Shown here in pieces: positions 6,935 through 15,808 of a stretch of DNA of 64,000 bases (position 1 is its first letter; each line of letters opens with the position of its first letter). The notes under the pieces were generated by a model. The model made no database searches, had not been told where the DNA came from, and saw only the letters and a list, made by a program, of their open reading frames with translations. Source of the stretch: Sva-07 sp963728195 (GTDB taxonomy: Bacteria; Actinomycetota; Acidimicrobiia; Acidimicrobiales; Ilumatobacteraceae); NCBI GenBank assembly GCA_963728195.1, contig CAVSIX010000005.1, positions 248,001 to 312,000 on the forward strand. Direction: 5' to 3'. Both the position numbers and the translations under genes were made by a program.

Positions 6935-9868
6935 GTGGCTGCGAAGAAGATCAGGATCCACGAGCTCGCGAAAGAGCTCGGGATGACGAACGCCGAGGTC
7001 CTCGACCTCTGCGGTGTGCTCGGCGTTGCCGCCAAGGGCCCGTCGTCCTCGCTCGCCGAGGCGTATGCGGACATGGTGACCCGTCGCGCCGAGCGCGACG
7101 GCTTGACCCGCGACGAGCAACCGGAGGAAGCGAAGCCGGCCAAGAAGGCGCCAGCGAAGAAGGCCGCCGCCAAGAAGCAGTCAGCCTCGAAGAAGGCCGC
7201 TGACACGAAGGATGCCGACACGAAGGACACCGAGGACACCGAGGCCCCCGCGGCTGCGGCGACCGACGAGCCAGCTGCGCAACAGCCGCCGGCGTCCGAG
7301 TCCGACGTCGCCGCCGGCGCCCCCGCCGAGCCGACACCCGACGCCACGTCTCAGCCCGAAGCGCCCGAGGCGCCAGCCGAAGCTGCACGAGCCGACGAGT
7401 CTCCCGCAGACCAGGCAGAGCCCGCTGCGACTGCGCCGGAGCAGGCCGACGTCGCGCCCACCCAGGCCGAGCAGCCGGCCGAGCCGGCACCGTCGACCGA
7501 GCCGGCACCCGCAGAGGCCGAGGCGCCGGCGGCGCCTGCCGAGACGACGCCAGCGCCCGCACCCGTCGAGGAGACACCAGCCGCAGCGGAGGCCAGCGAT
7601 GCGGCGTCGCGCGTGATCTCCAGTGGCCGTCCCACCGCCGGTGGTCGCCCGCCGGAGCAGGCCGCTGCACCGACCGAGGCCCGTCGGCCGACACCGGACC
7701 GCCCCGAGGGTGCACCCGCCGAGCGGCCGTTGTCACCGAGCGGCAAGGCGATCCCGCCGCCGCCCGGCCGGCCGTTGTCACCGAGCGGCAAGGTCATCCC
7801 CCCGCCCCCCGGCTCGGCGCGTCCTGCCGGTTCGCGGCCCGGTGGTGGGCCTGGTGGGTCGCGCCCGCGTCCCGGTGGGTTCACGCCGCGCCCCGGTGGT
7901 GGCTCTGGCGGCCCCGGTGGTCGTCCGGGTGGTCCCGGCGGCGGACCCGGTGGCGGTCCCGGCCGTCCCGGTGGCAATCGACCGAGTGGTCAGCGGCGTC
8001 CGCCGCGTCGCACCGGCCGTCGCCGCCGTCGTCGCGATCAGGACGAGCTGCAGCCGCAGTTCACCACCTACACGTCGTCGGACGCGCCCGTCCCGTCGGG
8101 GACGATCGTCATCGAGCGGGGCGTGTCGGCGCAGGAGTTCGCTCCCAAGCTGAACCGCACACCCGCCGACGTCGTGCGGTTCCTGCTCAACAACGGTGAG
8201 ATGGTGACCGCCACCATGACGCTCGCCGACGAGCAGATGGAGCTCTTCGCGCTCGAGGTGGGTGCCGAGATCCTGCTCGTCGAGCCGGGCCAGCAGGAAG
8301 AGGTCGAGCTGCAGAAGTTGTTCGACGACTCCGACGACGACGAGTTGCAGGAGCCGCGCCCGCCGGTGATCACCGTGATGGGCCACGTCGACCACGGCAA
8401 GACCACGTTGCTCGACCACATCCGCGGCGCCAATGTCGTCGAGGGTGAGGCCGGTGGCATCACCCAGCACATCGGCGCCTACCAGGTCCAGAACGAGCAC
8501 GGCTCGGTCACGTTCCTCGACACGCCGGGCCACGCAGCGTTCACGCAGATGCGTGCACGAGGCGCCGACGCCACCGACATCGTGGTGCTGATGGTCGCCG
8601 CCGACGACGGGATCATGCCGCAGACGATCGAGGCCATCAACCACGCCCGCGCCGCCGAGGTGCCGATCGTGGTGGCCGTCAACAAGATCGACAAGGACAA
8701 CGCCGACCCGCAGCGCGTGCTCACGCAGCTCGCCGAGTACGAACTGGTGCCCGAATCGTGGGGCGGCGACACGATCGTCGTCGAGATGTCGGCGCTCCAG
8801 GGCCTCGGCGTCGACGATCTGATCGAGCAGCTGCAGGTCGTCGCCGAACTCGAAGAACTCACTGCGAACCCCACCGGTCGAGCGAAGGGCATCGTGATCG
8901 AAGCCCAGCTCGACAAGGGCCGCGGTCCCGTGGCGACGATCCTCGTCGACAAGGGCGAGCTCAAGGTCGGCGACCCGATCGTGGCCGGCGCGGCCTGGGG
9001 TCGCGTCCGAGCGATGATCAACGACAAGGGCGAGCAGGTGAAGACCGCAGGTCCGTCCATGCCGGTGCAGGTGCTCGGCCTGTCGAGCGTGCCCGAAGCC
9101 GGCGACGAGTTCCGGGCCGCCCCCGACGAGAAGATCGCGAAGACGGTCGGCGAGTCGCGCGAGCAGCGCCTCAAGGCCCGTCATCTCCGCGAGGATGCCC
9201 GGGTCAAGACCGGCACCAAGCTCGAGGACATCTTCGCCCAGATCCAGTCCGGTGAGAAGGCCTCGGTCAACCTGATCCTGAAGGCCGACGTGCAGGGATC
9301 GCTCGAAGCGGTCACCGAGTCGCTGCGACGGCTCGAGCGCGACGAGGTCGACATCAGCTTCGTGCACCGTGCGGTCGGCGGGATCACCGAGAACGACATC
9401 ACGCTCGCCAACGCCACGAATGCGACGATCATCGGCTTCAACGTGCGACCCGACGGCAAGGCCCGCAAGCTCGCCGAGCAGGAAGAAGTCGAGATCCGTA
9501 CCTACGAGATCATCTACAAGCTCCTCGAGGACATCGAGCAGGCCGTGATCGGCATGCTCGAGCCCGAATTCGAAGAGCAGGTCACCGGCGAGGCCGAGGT
9601 CCGCGAGATCTTCCGGGTGCCGAGGCTGGGTGCCATCGCTGGGTGTTATGTCCGTTCGGGCGTCATCACGCGTGGTTCGAAGGTGCGCTTCCTGCGCGAC
9701 GGCACGATCATCTGGAAGGGCGACATCGCGTCGCTGAAGCGGTTCAAGGACGACGCCCGCGAGGTTCGCGAGGGCTTCGAGTGCGGCGTCGGGCTGTCCG
9801 ACTTCCAGGATCTGAAGCCCGGCGATCTCATCGAGACCTATCAGGACGTCGAGATCGCCCGAACGTGA
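6935..9868 (+). CDS. infB: Translation initiation factor IF-2
   Basis: A 977-residue GTPase that brings initiator tRNA to the 30S subunit. The N-terminal IF2_N domain (IRIHELAKELGMTNAEVLDLC, residues 6-26) is followed by a Lys/Ala-rich stretch and a roughly 300-residue Ala/Pro/Glu then Gly/Pro/Arg-rich linker to about 370. The G domain has G1 GHVDHGKT (about 486-493), G3 DTPGH and G4 NKID; domains II-IV follow with the usual C-terminal LKPGDLIE. The GTG start at 6935 is set by family alignment; AAAGGTTGA lies 11 bases upstream. The linker contains a duplicated RPLSPSGK..PPPG block. The gap to ylxR is 49 bases. Confidence 0.97.
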   Translation: MAAKKIRIHELAKELGMTNAEVLDLCGVLGVAAKGPSSSLAEAYADMVTRRAERDGLTRDEQPEEAKPAKKAPAKKAAAKKQSASKKAADTKDADTKDTEDTEAPAAAATDEPAAQQPPASESDVAAGAPAEPTPDATSQPEAPEAPAEAARADESPADQAEPAATAPEQADVAPTQAEQPAEPAPSTEPAPAEAEAPAAPAETTPAPAPVEETPAAAEASDAASRVISSGRPTAGGRPPEQAAAPTEARRPTPDRPEGAPAERPLSPSGKAIPPPPGRPLSPSGKVIPPPPGSARPAGSRPGGGPGGSRPRPGGFTPRPGGGSGGPGGRPGGPGGGPGGGPGRPGGNRPSGQRRPPRRTGRRRRRRDQDELQPQFTTYTSSDAPVPSGTIVIERGVSAQEFAPKLNRTPADVVRFLLNNGEMVTATMTLADEQMELFALEVGAEILLVEPGQQEEVELQKLFDDSDDDELQEPRPPVITVMGHVDHGKTTLLDHIRGANVVEGEAGGITQHIGAYQVQNEHGSVTFLDTPGHAAFTQMRARGADATDIVVLMVAADDGIMPQTIEAINHARAAEVPIVVAVNKIDKDNADPQRVLTQLAEYELVPESWGGDTIVVEMSALQGLGVDDLIEQLQVVAELEELTANPTGRAKGIVIEAQLDKGRGPVATILVDKGELKVGDPIVAGAAWGRVRAMINDKGEQVKTAGPSMPVQVLGLSSVPEAGDEFRAAPDEKIAKTVGESREQRLKARHLREDARVKTGTKLEDIFAQIQSGEKASVNLILKADVQGSLEAVTESLRRLERDEVDISFVHRAVGGITENDITLANATNATIIGFNVRPDGKARKLAEQEEVEIRTYEIIYKLLEDIEQAVIGMLEPEFEEQVTGEAEVREIFRVPRLGAIAGCYVRSGVITRGSKVRFLRDGTIIWKGDIASLKRFKDDAREVREGFECGVGLSDFQDLKPGDLIETYQDVEIART

Positions 9869-9876
9869 GAAGTCGA

Positions 9877-9888
9877 TAGGTTGGCACG
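9877..9888 (+). promoter_or_regulatory. Candidate leaderless -10 element (DsbA-like gene)
   Basis: TAGGTT at 9877-9882 matches the actinobacterial -10 pattern TANNNT and ends 6 bases before the ATG at 9889. No Shine-Dalgarno sequence is present. Transcription from this hexamer would begin at or next to the start codon. Confidence 0.4.
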
Positions 9889-10533
9889 ATGGCTGCCGAC
9901 CTCGATTTCTTCTTCGATCCCGTCTGCCCGTGGGCGTGGATCACCTCGAGATGGGTGGTCAACGCGAGCGAGCAGCGCGACTACGAGGTCGATTGGCGGT
10001 TCATCTCGTTGTGGATGCTCAACGAGAACACGAAGGCGGAGTGGTACACGCCGCAGTATCGCGCCGGCCATTACCTCGGCCAGCAGGGACTGCGTATCGC
10101 CGACGCAATCCGTATCGGCGAGGACGATCGCAACGCAGTCGGACGTTGGTACACCGCGATCGGCGAGGCGCTGCACGTCGGCGCCCAGCGCGAGCAGGCT
10201 CGCGCCGATTCACTGGCGTGGTACCAGGGGCTGCTGTCCGGCGCCGGCTTCGACGAGAGCTGTGTCGAGGCCGCCGACGACGAATCGCATGATGAGCACA
10301 TTCGCGCCGACACCGAGTTGGCGCTGAGCCGCACCGGCAAGGACGTCGGCACGCCGATCCTCACGTTCCACCCGGGCGCCGACAACGAGGCGAGCTTCTT
10401 CGGGCCCGTCATCTCCAAGGCGCCTCGAGGGGCCGAAGCGGTCGAGTTGTGGGACGCCGTCGAGAAGCTGGCCACGATGTCCGGCATGGCCGAACTCAAG
10501 CGATCGAACCGGGTCGCCCCCGACTTCACCTGA
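9889..10533 (+). CDS. DsbA/FrnE-like thioredoxin-fold oxidoreductase
   Basis: A 214-residue thioredoxin-fold protein. It starts with ADLDFFFDPVCPWAWITSRW, close to the start of the actinobacterial mycothiol-dependent nitroreductase (Rv2466c) group. The active-site segment here is CPWA, so a single N-terminal cysteine is kept and a second redox cysteine at the CxxC position is absent. That points to mycothiol-linked chemistry rather than disulfide exchange, but this is inference. No signal peptide is seen, so it is cytosolic. It is inserted between infB and rbfA, which are usually adjacent, with an A-family palindrome after its stop. Confidence 0.75.
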   Translation: MAADLDFFFDPVCPWAWITSRWVVNASEQRDYEVDWRFISLWMLNENTKAEWYTPQYRAGHYLGQQGLRIADAIRIGEDDRNAVGRWYTAIGEALHVGAQREQARADSLAWYQGLLSGAGFDESCVEAADDESHDEHIRADTELALSRTGKDVGTPILTFHPGADNEASFFGPVISKAPRGAEAVELWDAVEKLATMSGMAELKRSNRVAPDFT

Positions 10534-10535
10534 GC

Positions 10536-10566
10536 GTTACACCAGGGGTCAGACCCCAGGCGTGAC
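10536..10566 (+). repeat. Family A palindrome, copy A1
   Basis: 31 bp: arm GTTACACC, unpaired A, GGGGTC, centre A, GACCCC, unpaired A, arm GGCGTGAC. It begins 3 bases after the stop of the DsbA-like gene and lies 24 bases before rbfA. It is in the A..A orientation (core AGGGGTCAGACCCCA on the plus strand). Confidence 0.9.
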
Positions 10567-10589
10567 ACCGCATCGACCGAGGAGGTCCC

Positions 10590-11021
10590 ATGGCAGGCAA
10601 GCGAAGCAGTCGCAGCAGCACTCCGAAGTACTCGCGCAGCGCGCGGGTCGGAACGACGCTGCAGGAGATCATCGCCGACGAACTGGTGCGCATCGACGAC
10701 GAGCGGCTCACGTTCGTCACCGTCACCGGCATCGACGTCGACCCGGAACTCAACCGGGCGATCGTGTTCTTCGACTCGCTCGCCGACGAGGACGGCGACG
10801 CCGAGATCCTGGAGGCGTTCGCCGAGCACCGTGTCCGCCTGCAGTCGTCGATCGCCCGGCAGATCCGGGCGAAGAAGACGCCGATCCTCGACTTCCGCCC
10901 CGACATGGTGATCCGATCCGCCGCCCGCATCGACGACATCTTGAAGTCGGACCAGGCCCGTCTGGAACGCGAGTCGTCGGCGCCGACGTCGGCCGACGAG
11001 TCCGAGCGATCCGAGGACTGA
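10590..11021 (+). CDS. rbfA: Ribosome-binding factor A
   Basis: A 143-residue cold-adaptation factor that binds the 30S subunit during 16S rRNA 5'-end maturation. The KH-like core runs from RVGTTLQEIIADELVRI through FVTVTGIDVDPELNRAIVFFDSL to the conserved end of the domain, TPILDFRPDMVIRSAARIDDIL; a Ser/Glu-rich tail of about 20 residues follows. GAGGAGGTCCC precedes the ATG closely. The TGA stop shares a base with the truB ATG (TGATG), so the two are translationally coupled. Confidence 0.94.
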   Translation: MAGKRSSRSSTPKYSRSARVGTTLQEIIADELVRIDDERLTFVTVTGIDVDPELNRAIVFFDSLADEDGDAEILEAFAEHRVRLQSSIARQIRAKKTPILDFRPDMVIRSAARIDDILKSDQARLERESSAPTSADESERSED

Positions 11022-11887
11022 TGGCTCGACGCCGGCCGGCGACCACGCACGGGATCGCCGTCGTCGACAAGCCGGCCGGCGTCACGAGCCACGACGTCGT
11101 CGGCATGCTCCGGCGGCGTTTCGGCGAGCGCCAGGTCGGCCATGCCGGCACGCTCGATCCGGATGCGACCGGCGTGCTGGTCGTCGCGGTCGGCAAGGCG
11201 ACGCGGTTGCTGCGCTTCGTCGAGAAGACGAAGAAGGGCTACACCGGCGAGGTCGTGCTCGGTGCCGCCACGTCGACCCTCGACGCCGGCGGCGACGTGA
11301 CCGGCACGTTCGACATGTCGGCGGTGACGGTCGAGGACGCACGGCGGGTCGTTGCGGATCACCTCGTCGGCGACATCGAGCAGATCCCGCCGATGGTGTC
11401 CGCGATCCGAGTCGACGGCAAGCGCCTCCACGAACTCGCCCGCGAGGGCATCGAAGTCGACCGGGCACCTCGGCCGGTGACGATCCACCGCTTCGACGTG
11501 GTCGACTGGGTCGAACCCGGTGTGCTCGGCATCGAGGTCGAGTGTTCCGCCGGCACCTACATCCGCACGCTCGCCGATGACCTCGGGCGGTTGCTCGGCG
11601 GGGGAGCGCACCTGCGCAACCTTCGCCGCACCCACGTGGGCGACTTCACGATCGCCGAAGCGGCGTCTCCGGAGGAGTGCGAGTTGCTGGCGGTCGCACG
11701 TGCGGTGCGCTCGCTCTCGAGGATCGTCGTCGACGAGGACACGGCTGCGCTGGTGGCGAATGGCAGGGTGCTCGAGGCGTGGGACGGCGGCGGCCCGTGG
11801 GCGCTGTTCGACCGATCCGATGAGCTGCTCGCCGTCTACGAGGCGTTTCGCGGCCAGGCGAAGCCCGCCGTCGTGCTGCCGCGATGA
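11021..11887 (+). CDS. truB: tRNA pseudouridine-55 synthase TruB
   Basis: A 288-residue enzyme that isomerises U55 in the T-loop of tRNAs. GIAVVDKPAGVTSHDVV opens the catalytic fold; the catalytic Asp is D46 in GHAGTLDPDATGVL. KGYTGEVVLG, IEQIPPMVSAIRVDGKRLHELAR and SAGTYIRTLADDLG are the other TruB motifs, and a C-terminal TruB_C-like region follows. The start is the ATG overlapping the rbfA stop; the ORF extends upstream in frame to 10562, but that part lies over rbfA and is not used. Confidence 0.95.
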   Translation: MARRRPATTHGIAVVDKPAGVTSHDVVGMLRRRFGERQVGHAGTLDPDATGVLVVAVGKATRLLRFVEKTKKGYTGEVVLGAATSTLDAGGDVTGTFDMSAVTVEDARRVVADHLVGDIEQIPPMVSAIRVDGKRLHELAREGIEVDRAPRPVTIHRFDVVDWVEPGVLGIEVECSAGTYIRTLADDLGRLLGGGAHLRNLRRTHVGDFTIAEAASPEECELLAVARAVRSLSRIVVDEDTAALVANGRVLEAWDGGGPWALFDRSDELLAVYEAFRGQAKPAVVLPR

Positions 11888-11895
11888 TGCGCCGA

Positions 11896-11907
11896 TAGCG
11901 TTGCGCC
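11896..11907 (+). promoter_or_regulatory. Candidate leaderless -10 element (ribF)
   Basis: TAGCGT at 11896-11901 is followed by 6 bases and then the GTG at 11908. No Shine-Dalgarno sequence is visible, so ribF could be transcribed separately from truB as a leaderless message. Confidence 0.4.
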
Positions 11908-12849
11908 GTGCTCGTCGTGACCGATCTCCAGCACTCGCCCTGGGACGATGAACGATCGGTGATCACCATCGGCGCCTACGACGGCGTGCACCTCGGCCAC
12001 CGTGCCGTGATCGACCAGGTGCGCCGCCGCGCCGAAGAGATCGGTGCGAAGTCGGTCGTCGTCACCTTCGATCGCCATCCGGCGAGCATCGTGCGCCCCG
12101 AGTCGGCGCCGCGTCTGCTCACCGGGGCCGAACAGAAGATGGAGCTGCTCGAGTCGACCGGCATCGACGCCGTCGTCGTCGTTCCGTTCGACGCCGACCA
12201 GGCCGCCGAGAGCCCCGAATCCTTCGTCGACCGGGTGCTCGTTCGATGCTTGAAGACGCGTGCGATCGTTGTCGGCGACGACTTCCACTTCGGTCGTCAC
12301 CGCGACGGCAACGTCGACCTGTTGCGCAAGATCGGCGGCGAGGCCGGATTCGACGTCGAACCGATCCATCTCGTGCAGCGCCCCGACGGCATCGACGAAC
12401 CGATCAGCAGCACGGCGATCCGCCGGGCGCTCGCCGGCGGCGACATCACTCGCGCCAATGCCATGCTCGGGCGTCCCTACGAGGTGCGGGGTCAGGTGTT
12501 CACCGGCGACCAACGCGGCCGGCTGCTCGGATTCCCCACGGCGAACGTCGCCGTGCCGTCGGGCATGTGCCTGCCCGCCGACGGCGTGTACGCGGGCTTC
12601 TACGAACGTCCCGACGGCCGCGTGTACGGCTGTGCGATCAATCTCGGTCGCCGGCCGACGTTCTACGAACACGCCGACGCATCGTTGTTGGAGGCCCATC
12701 TGCTCGACGTCGACGTCGACCTCTACGGCGAGCACGCACGGGTCCGTTTCGAGCACTTCCTGCGCAGCGAGCGCAAGTTCGACGGCGTCGACGCGTTGAT
12801 CGCACAGCTCGGACACGACGTGTCGAGCGCCCGCGACCTCCTCGCCTGA
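11908..12849 (+). CDS. ribF: Bifunctional riboflavin kinase / FAD synthetase
   Basis: A 313-residue enzyme that phosphorylates riboflavin to FMN and adenylylates FMN to FAD. The N-terminal FAD-synthetase domain (about 1-170) has the nucleotidyltransferase motif TIGAYDGVHLGHRAVI and the second motif ISSTAIRRAL. The C-terminal riboflavin-kinase domain (about 185-310) shows GRLLGFPTANV, a typical RFK motif with the conserved GxPTAN, then GVYAGF and INLGRRPTF. Length is normal. The GTG at 11908 matches family N-termini. It ends this arm of the superoperon: the next genes are on the opposite strand. Confidence 0.96.
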   Translation: MLVVTDLQHSPWDDERSVITIGAYDGVHLGHRAVIDQVRRRAEEIGAKSVVVTFDRHPASIVRPESAPRLLTGAEQKMELLESTGIDAVVVVPFDADQAAESPESFVDRVLVRCLKTRAIVVGDDFHFGRHRDGNVDLLRKIGGEAGFDVEPIHLVQRPDGIDEPISSTAIRRALAGGDITRANAMLGRPYEVRGQVFTGDQRGRLLGFPTANVAVPSGMCLPADGVYAGFYERPDGRVYGCAINLGRRPTFYEHADASLLEAHLLDVDVDLYGEHARVRFEHFLRSERKFDGVDALIAQLGHDVSSARDLLA

Positions 12850-12862
12850 ACGCCCAAATTCT

Positions 12863-12914
12863 CGTTTGCGTACGGATTCTGGTGGGGCGCTCCACCCAGA
12901 TCCGTACGCAAACG
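12863..12914. terminator. Long hairpin between convergent genes (ribF / ABC binding protein)
   Basis: CGTTTGCGTACGGAT (12863-12877) and its exact reverse complement (12900-12914) form a 15-bp stem that continues inwards with a one-base bulge through TCTGG/CCAGA-type pairs. It lies between ribF and the opposite-strand lipoprotein gene. Six TGG triplets (12915-12932) follow directly. It probably acts as a bidirectional terminator. Confidence 0.6.
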
Positions 12915-12944
12915 TGGTGGTGGTGGTGGTGGAGGCGGGATCGG

Positions 12945-14180
12945 TCAGACGGCGGGCCAGATCACGACGGCGTCGGGGTCGTAGATGCGATCGAGGACGT
13001 CGCTCAGGTAGTCGGCCGCGTTCGGTGTGGCTGCATCGCCGAACAGACCGACCTCGGCGTACGTGTCGAGCTCGTTCTGCAGTGCGGCGACGTCGGCGAC
13101 GCCGAAGCCCGTTCCTGCCGGCGTCAGCTCCGAGATCAACGCCGCATCGGTGCTCCAGCGGAACACCTCGCCTTCCGGCGACAAGAAGTTGGGATTGCCT
13201 CCCGAGTTGATCAGTTCCACTGCGGTGGTGGCTGCGGCTTCGGGATCGGCGATGGCATCGTCGAGCCCGCGCATCGTGGCGCGCATGAAGTCCTCGGCGG
13301 CGGTCGGGTGGTTCGTGAGGAACTCCTGGTTCGTGTAGATCACGCCGAACGAGCCGGGGATGTCGTAGTCGAGTGGATCGAACAGATCGAACTCGATGCC
13401 GGCGCGTTCGAGCGTCCCGGGTTCGTTGCTCTTGTAGCCGGGGAAGCCGTCGATCGACTCGATCGCGATGTGCGCCGTCGGATCGAACCCGTCGAGCAAC
13501 ACGGTGTCGTAGTCCTCGTTCTCGACGAGCCCTGCGGTGGCCAGCATCGCGGCGACGCTCGGCGGCAACTTGCCCTTCACGCCGATCGTCGACCCGGCGA
13601 GATCGCCGAGTTCGGTCGCGACGCCCGGCTTGACGATCAGCGAGTCGATCGCCGTCGGGCCTTCGACCGCCATGACGACGAAGTCGGTGTCGTTTGCGTC
13701 GGCGAACGCGACCACTTCGCTGAACGAGCCCCCGGAAGCGAACTGGGCGTCATTCTCGGCCACGAGCGGGTAGTTGGCGGTCGAGAAGCTCGGGACGATG
13801 TCGACGTCGAGGCACAGGTCGTCGTAGTAACCGTTGGCGTCGGCGACGATGACGTCGACGATCGAGGCCGTGGCGGCGAAGTCGAATCCGGTCAGGTACG
13901 TGATCGTGCCGGCCGCTTCATTGGCAGCGCAGCGGTCCTCGGGGAACGCCTCACCGGCGACGACGTCGTCGCCGGCGTCACCGCTCGCATCGTCGCTCTG
14001 GGTGGACACCGAGGTCGTGTCGGCACCGCCGGTCGTGGCGCCGGCGGAGCTGTCGGTGCTGGCGCCGGTGGTCGTGTCGGCACCGCCGGTGGAGCTGTCG
14101 GTGCTGGCGTCGTCGCTACCGCACGCGGCGAGGGCGGTGACGGTGACGATCAGCAGGGTGGCGGCGGTTCGGAGACGCAT
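12945..14180 (-). CDS. ABC transporter substrate-binding lipoprotein (NMT1/THI5-like)
   Basis: A 411-residue exported binding protein. MRLRTAATLLIVTVTALAAC is a lipoprotein signal peptide with the lipobox ending at Cys20, followed by a 70-residue Ser/Thr/Gly/Asp linker containing the repeated block GADTT. The mature part (TITYLTGFDFAATASIVDVIVADANGYYDDLCLDVDIV) resembles the NMT1/THI5-like solute-binding fold for thiamine precursors, sulfonates or related small molecules; the ligand is unknown. ATG 14180 is chosen because it starts the signal peptide, while an in-frame ORF reaches 14216. It is the last gene of an ATPase-permease-binding protein operon. Confidence 0.85.
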   Translation of the reverse strand: MRLRTAATLLIVTVTALAACGSDDASTDSSTGGADTTTGASTDSSAGATTGGADTTSVSTQSDDASGDAGDDVVAGEAFPEDRCAANEAAGTITYLTGFDFAATASIVDVIVADANGYYDDLCLDVDIVPSFSTANYPLVAENDAQFASGGSFSEVVAFADANDTDFVVMAVEGPTAIDSLIVKPGVATELGDLAGSTIGVKGKLPPSVAAMLATAGLVENEDYDTVLLDGFDPTAHIAIESIDGFPGYKSNEPGTLERAGIEFDLFDPLDYDIPGSFGVIYTNQEFLTNHPTAAEDFMRATMRGLDDAIADPEAAATTAVELINSGGNPNFLSPEGEVFRWSTDAALISELTPAGTGFGVADVAALQNELDTYAEVGLFGDAATPNAADYLSDVLDRIYDPDAVVIWPAV

Positions 14181-14255
14181 CGGTGGTCCAGTCGTGCGAG
14201 GGTCGGGGAAGCCCATGATGCCATGCGACCAGCCTGTGGGCGGCCTCGGCGCAGT

Positions 14256-15020
14256 TCACGACCGTTGCGAGACGTGCCACTTCAGCAGGCTGCGTTCGAG
14301 CACCGACACCACGAGCAGCCCGCCGATGCCGAGCAGTGCGGCGGACGTGATCGTCGCCCACAGCGTCTCGGCCTGATTGCTCGCCGCTGCGGTGCGCCCG
14401 ATCGCACCCAATCCGTCTCGGGTCAGCGCCGAGCCCTCACTGAAGTACGCCGCCGCGAGCCCGAGGCCGAGCGCGAACCGCAGGGTGGTGAAGATCGACG
14501 GCAGCGATGCCGGTAGTCGCAGCCTCCAGAACACCTCCCACGGGCGGGCGTCGACGCTGGCGAGCAGCTCTCGCGCCGCGGCGTCGGCCGACTTCATGCC
14601 GCCGACGACGCCGAACGTGAACACGGGGAACGCCGTGAATGCGACCATGAACAAGATGGTCGGCGCGCCTCCGTCCAACCACAGCACGACCGAGGTGATG
14701 TACGCCACCCATGGTGTCACCAGAATCAGGATCAGCACCGGCTGCGTCGCCTCCTCGACGAATCGCGAGGATGCCATCAGCGCACCGACCACGATCGCGA
14801 GGGCCATCGCGATCGAGAGTCCGATCACCATGTGGCGACCGGTGACGACCGCATTCGACCAGTAGAAGCCCGGGGCCGCCGCCAGTTCGCTGACGATGTC
14901 CGACGGCGGGAGCAACACGAATCGACGGATCTCGAACACCTGCACGGCGGCTTCCCACACCAGCCCGAACGTGACGATACCGACGAGCGGGGCGACGATC
15001 CGGCGCACGCTCGGCTTCAC
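14256..15020 (-). CDS. ABC transporter permease (SsuC/TauC-type)
   Basis: A 254-residue inner-membrane protein with about six hydrophobic segments. The binding-protein-dependent permease (EAA) loop is at AAARELLASVDARPWEVFWRLRLP, where it contacts the ATPase. It resembles sulfonate, taurine and pyrimidine-precursor permeases. The start is the GTG at 15020, whose GTGA overlaps the stop of the upstream ATPase gene, indicating translational coupling; the frame remains open upstream to 15518, but that is a shadow of the ATPase gene. The binding protein follows 75 bases downstream. Confidence 0.88.
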   Translation of the reverse strand: MKPSVRRIVAPLVGIVTFGLVWEAAVQVFEIRRFVLLPPSDIVSELAAAPGFYWSNAVVTGRHMVIGLSIAMALAIVVGALMASSRFVEEATQPVLILILVTPWVAYITSVVLWLDGGAPTILFMVAFTAFPVFTFGVVGGMKSADAAARELLASVDARPWEVFWRLRLPASLPSIFTTLRFALGLGLAAAYFSEGSALTRDGLGAIGRTAAASNQAETLWATITSAALLGIGGLLVVSVLERSLLKWHVSQRS

Positions 15021-15808
15021 CGGTGCATCCCGCTGCTCAGTGAGGCCCGCAACCGGGTCGTCGTGTGGAAGAACGCGTCGGTGTCCTCCAGCTCGGGCAG
15101 GCGCGGGTGCGCGAGGTCGATCACGATGTCGTCGGTGATCCGGCCCGGCCGCGGTGACATCACTGCGACGCGATCGGACAGGAACGTCGCTTCGGGGATC
15201 GAGTGGGTCACGAAGAGCACGGTCGTGCCGAGCGGCTCGCACAGCCGGCCGAGGAGGTGGCGCATGTCGGTGCGCGTCATCTCGTCGAGTGCGGCGAACG
15301 GTTCGTCCATCAGCAGGATCGGCGCATCGATGGCGAACGCCCGCACCAGTCCGACTCGCTGCTGCATGCCGCCGGACAGTTCGTGCGGGTAGGCGCCACG
15401 GAACTCGCCGAGGCCGACTTCCTCCAGCAGGTCGCGGACCGAGACACTCGGCGTCGTCGGGGAGGCCCGGCGATTGATGTCGAGCAGCAGGCGGGCGTTC
15501 GCTTCGACGGTCCGCCACGGCAACAGCGCCGGCGACTGCGGGACGAACCCGATCTGTTTGTGGCGCCTGGCCTCGATCGGTGACATGCCGTTGACGACGA
15601 TGTCACCAGCGGACGGCCGTTCGAGCCCGGCGATCAGGCGCAGCAGCGTCGTCTTGCCGCATCCAGACGGTCCGAGCAGGGTGACCGTTTCGCCCTCCGA
15701 GATCGTGAGGTCGACCGGTGCGAGCGCATCGAGGGTCCCGAACGACTTCGCGACGCTGCGCACTTCGATCCGGGCCGACACGACGAGCGAGCGTACTTGT
15801 GTCGTCAC
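15017..15808 (-). CDS. ABC transporter ATP-binding protein (SsuB/TauB-type)
   Basis: A 263-residue ATPase that powers the neighbouring permease. Walker A GPSGCGKTT, Q-loop FVPQSPALLPW, signature LSGGMQQRVGLVRA, Walker B ILLMDEPFAAL and the switch His in FVTHSIPEA are all intact. Two GTG starts are possible: 15808 (used here, after a purine-rich stretch) and 15781, which would give VSARIEVRSVAKSFG and is closer to the usual family N-terminus. It is the first gene of the operon and is divergent from rpsO. Confidence 0.88.
   Translation of the reverse strand: MTTQVRSLVVSARIEVRSVAKSFGTLDALAPVDLTISEGETVTLLGPSGCGKTTLLRLIAGLERPSAGDIVVNGMSPIEARRHKQIGFVPQSPALLPWRTVEANARLLLDINRRASPTTPSVSVRDLLEEVGLGEFRGAYPHELSGGMQQRVGLVRAFAIDAPILLMDEPFAALDEMTRTDMRHLLGRLCEPLGTTVLFVTHSIPEATFLSDRVAVMSPRPGRITDDIVIDLAHPRLPELEDTDAFFHTTTRLRASLSSGMHR

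Noticed and set aside
12915..12932. TGG triplet run as a coding repeat or regulatory motif
   Set aside because: It lies between convergent stop codons and has no open frame of interest; recorded only as a microsatellite.
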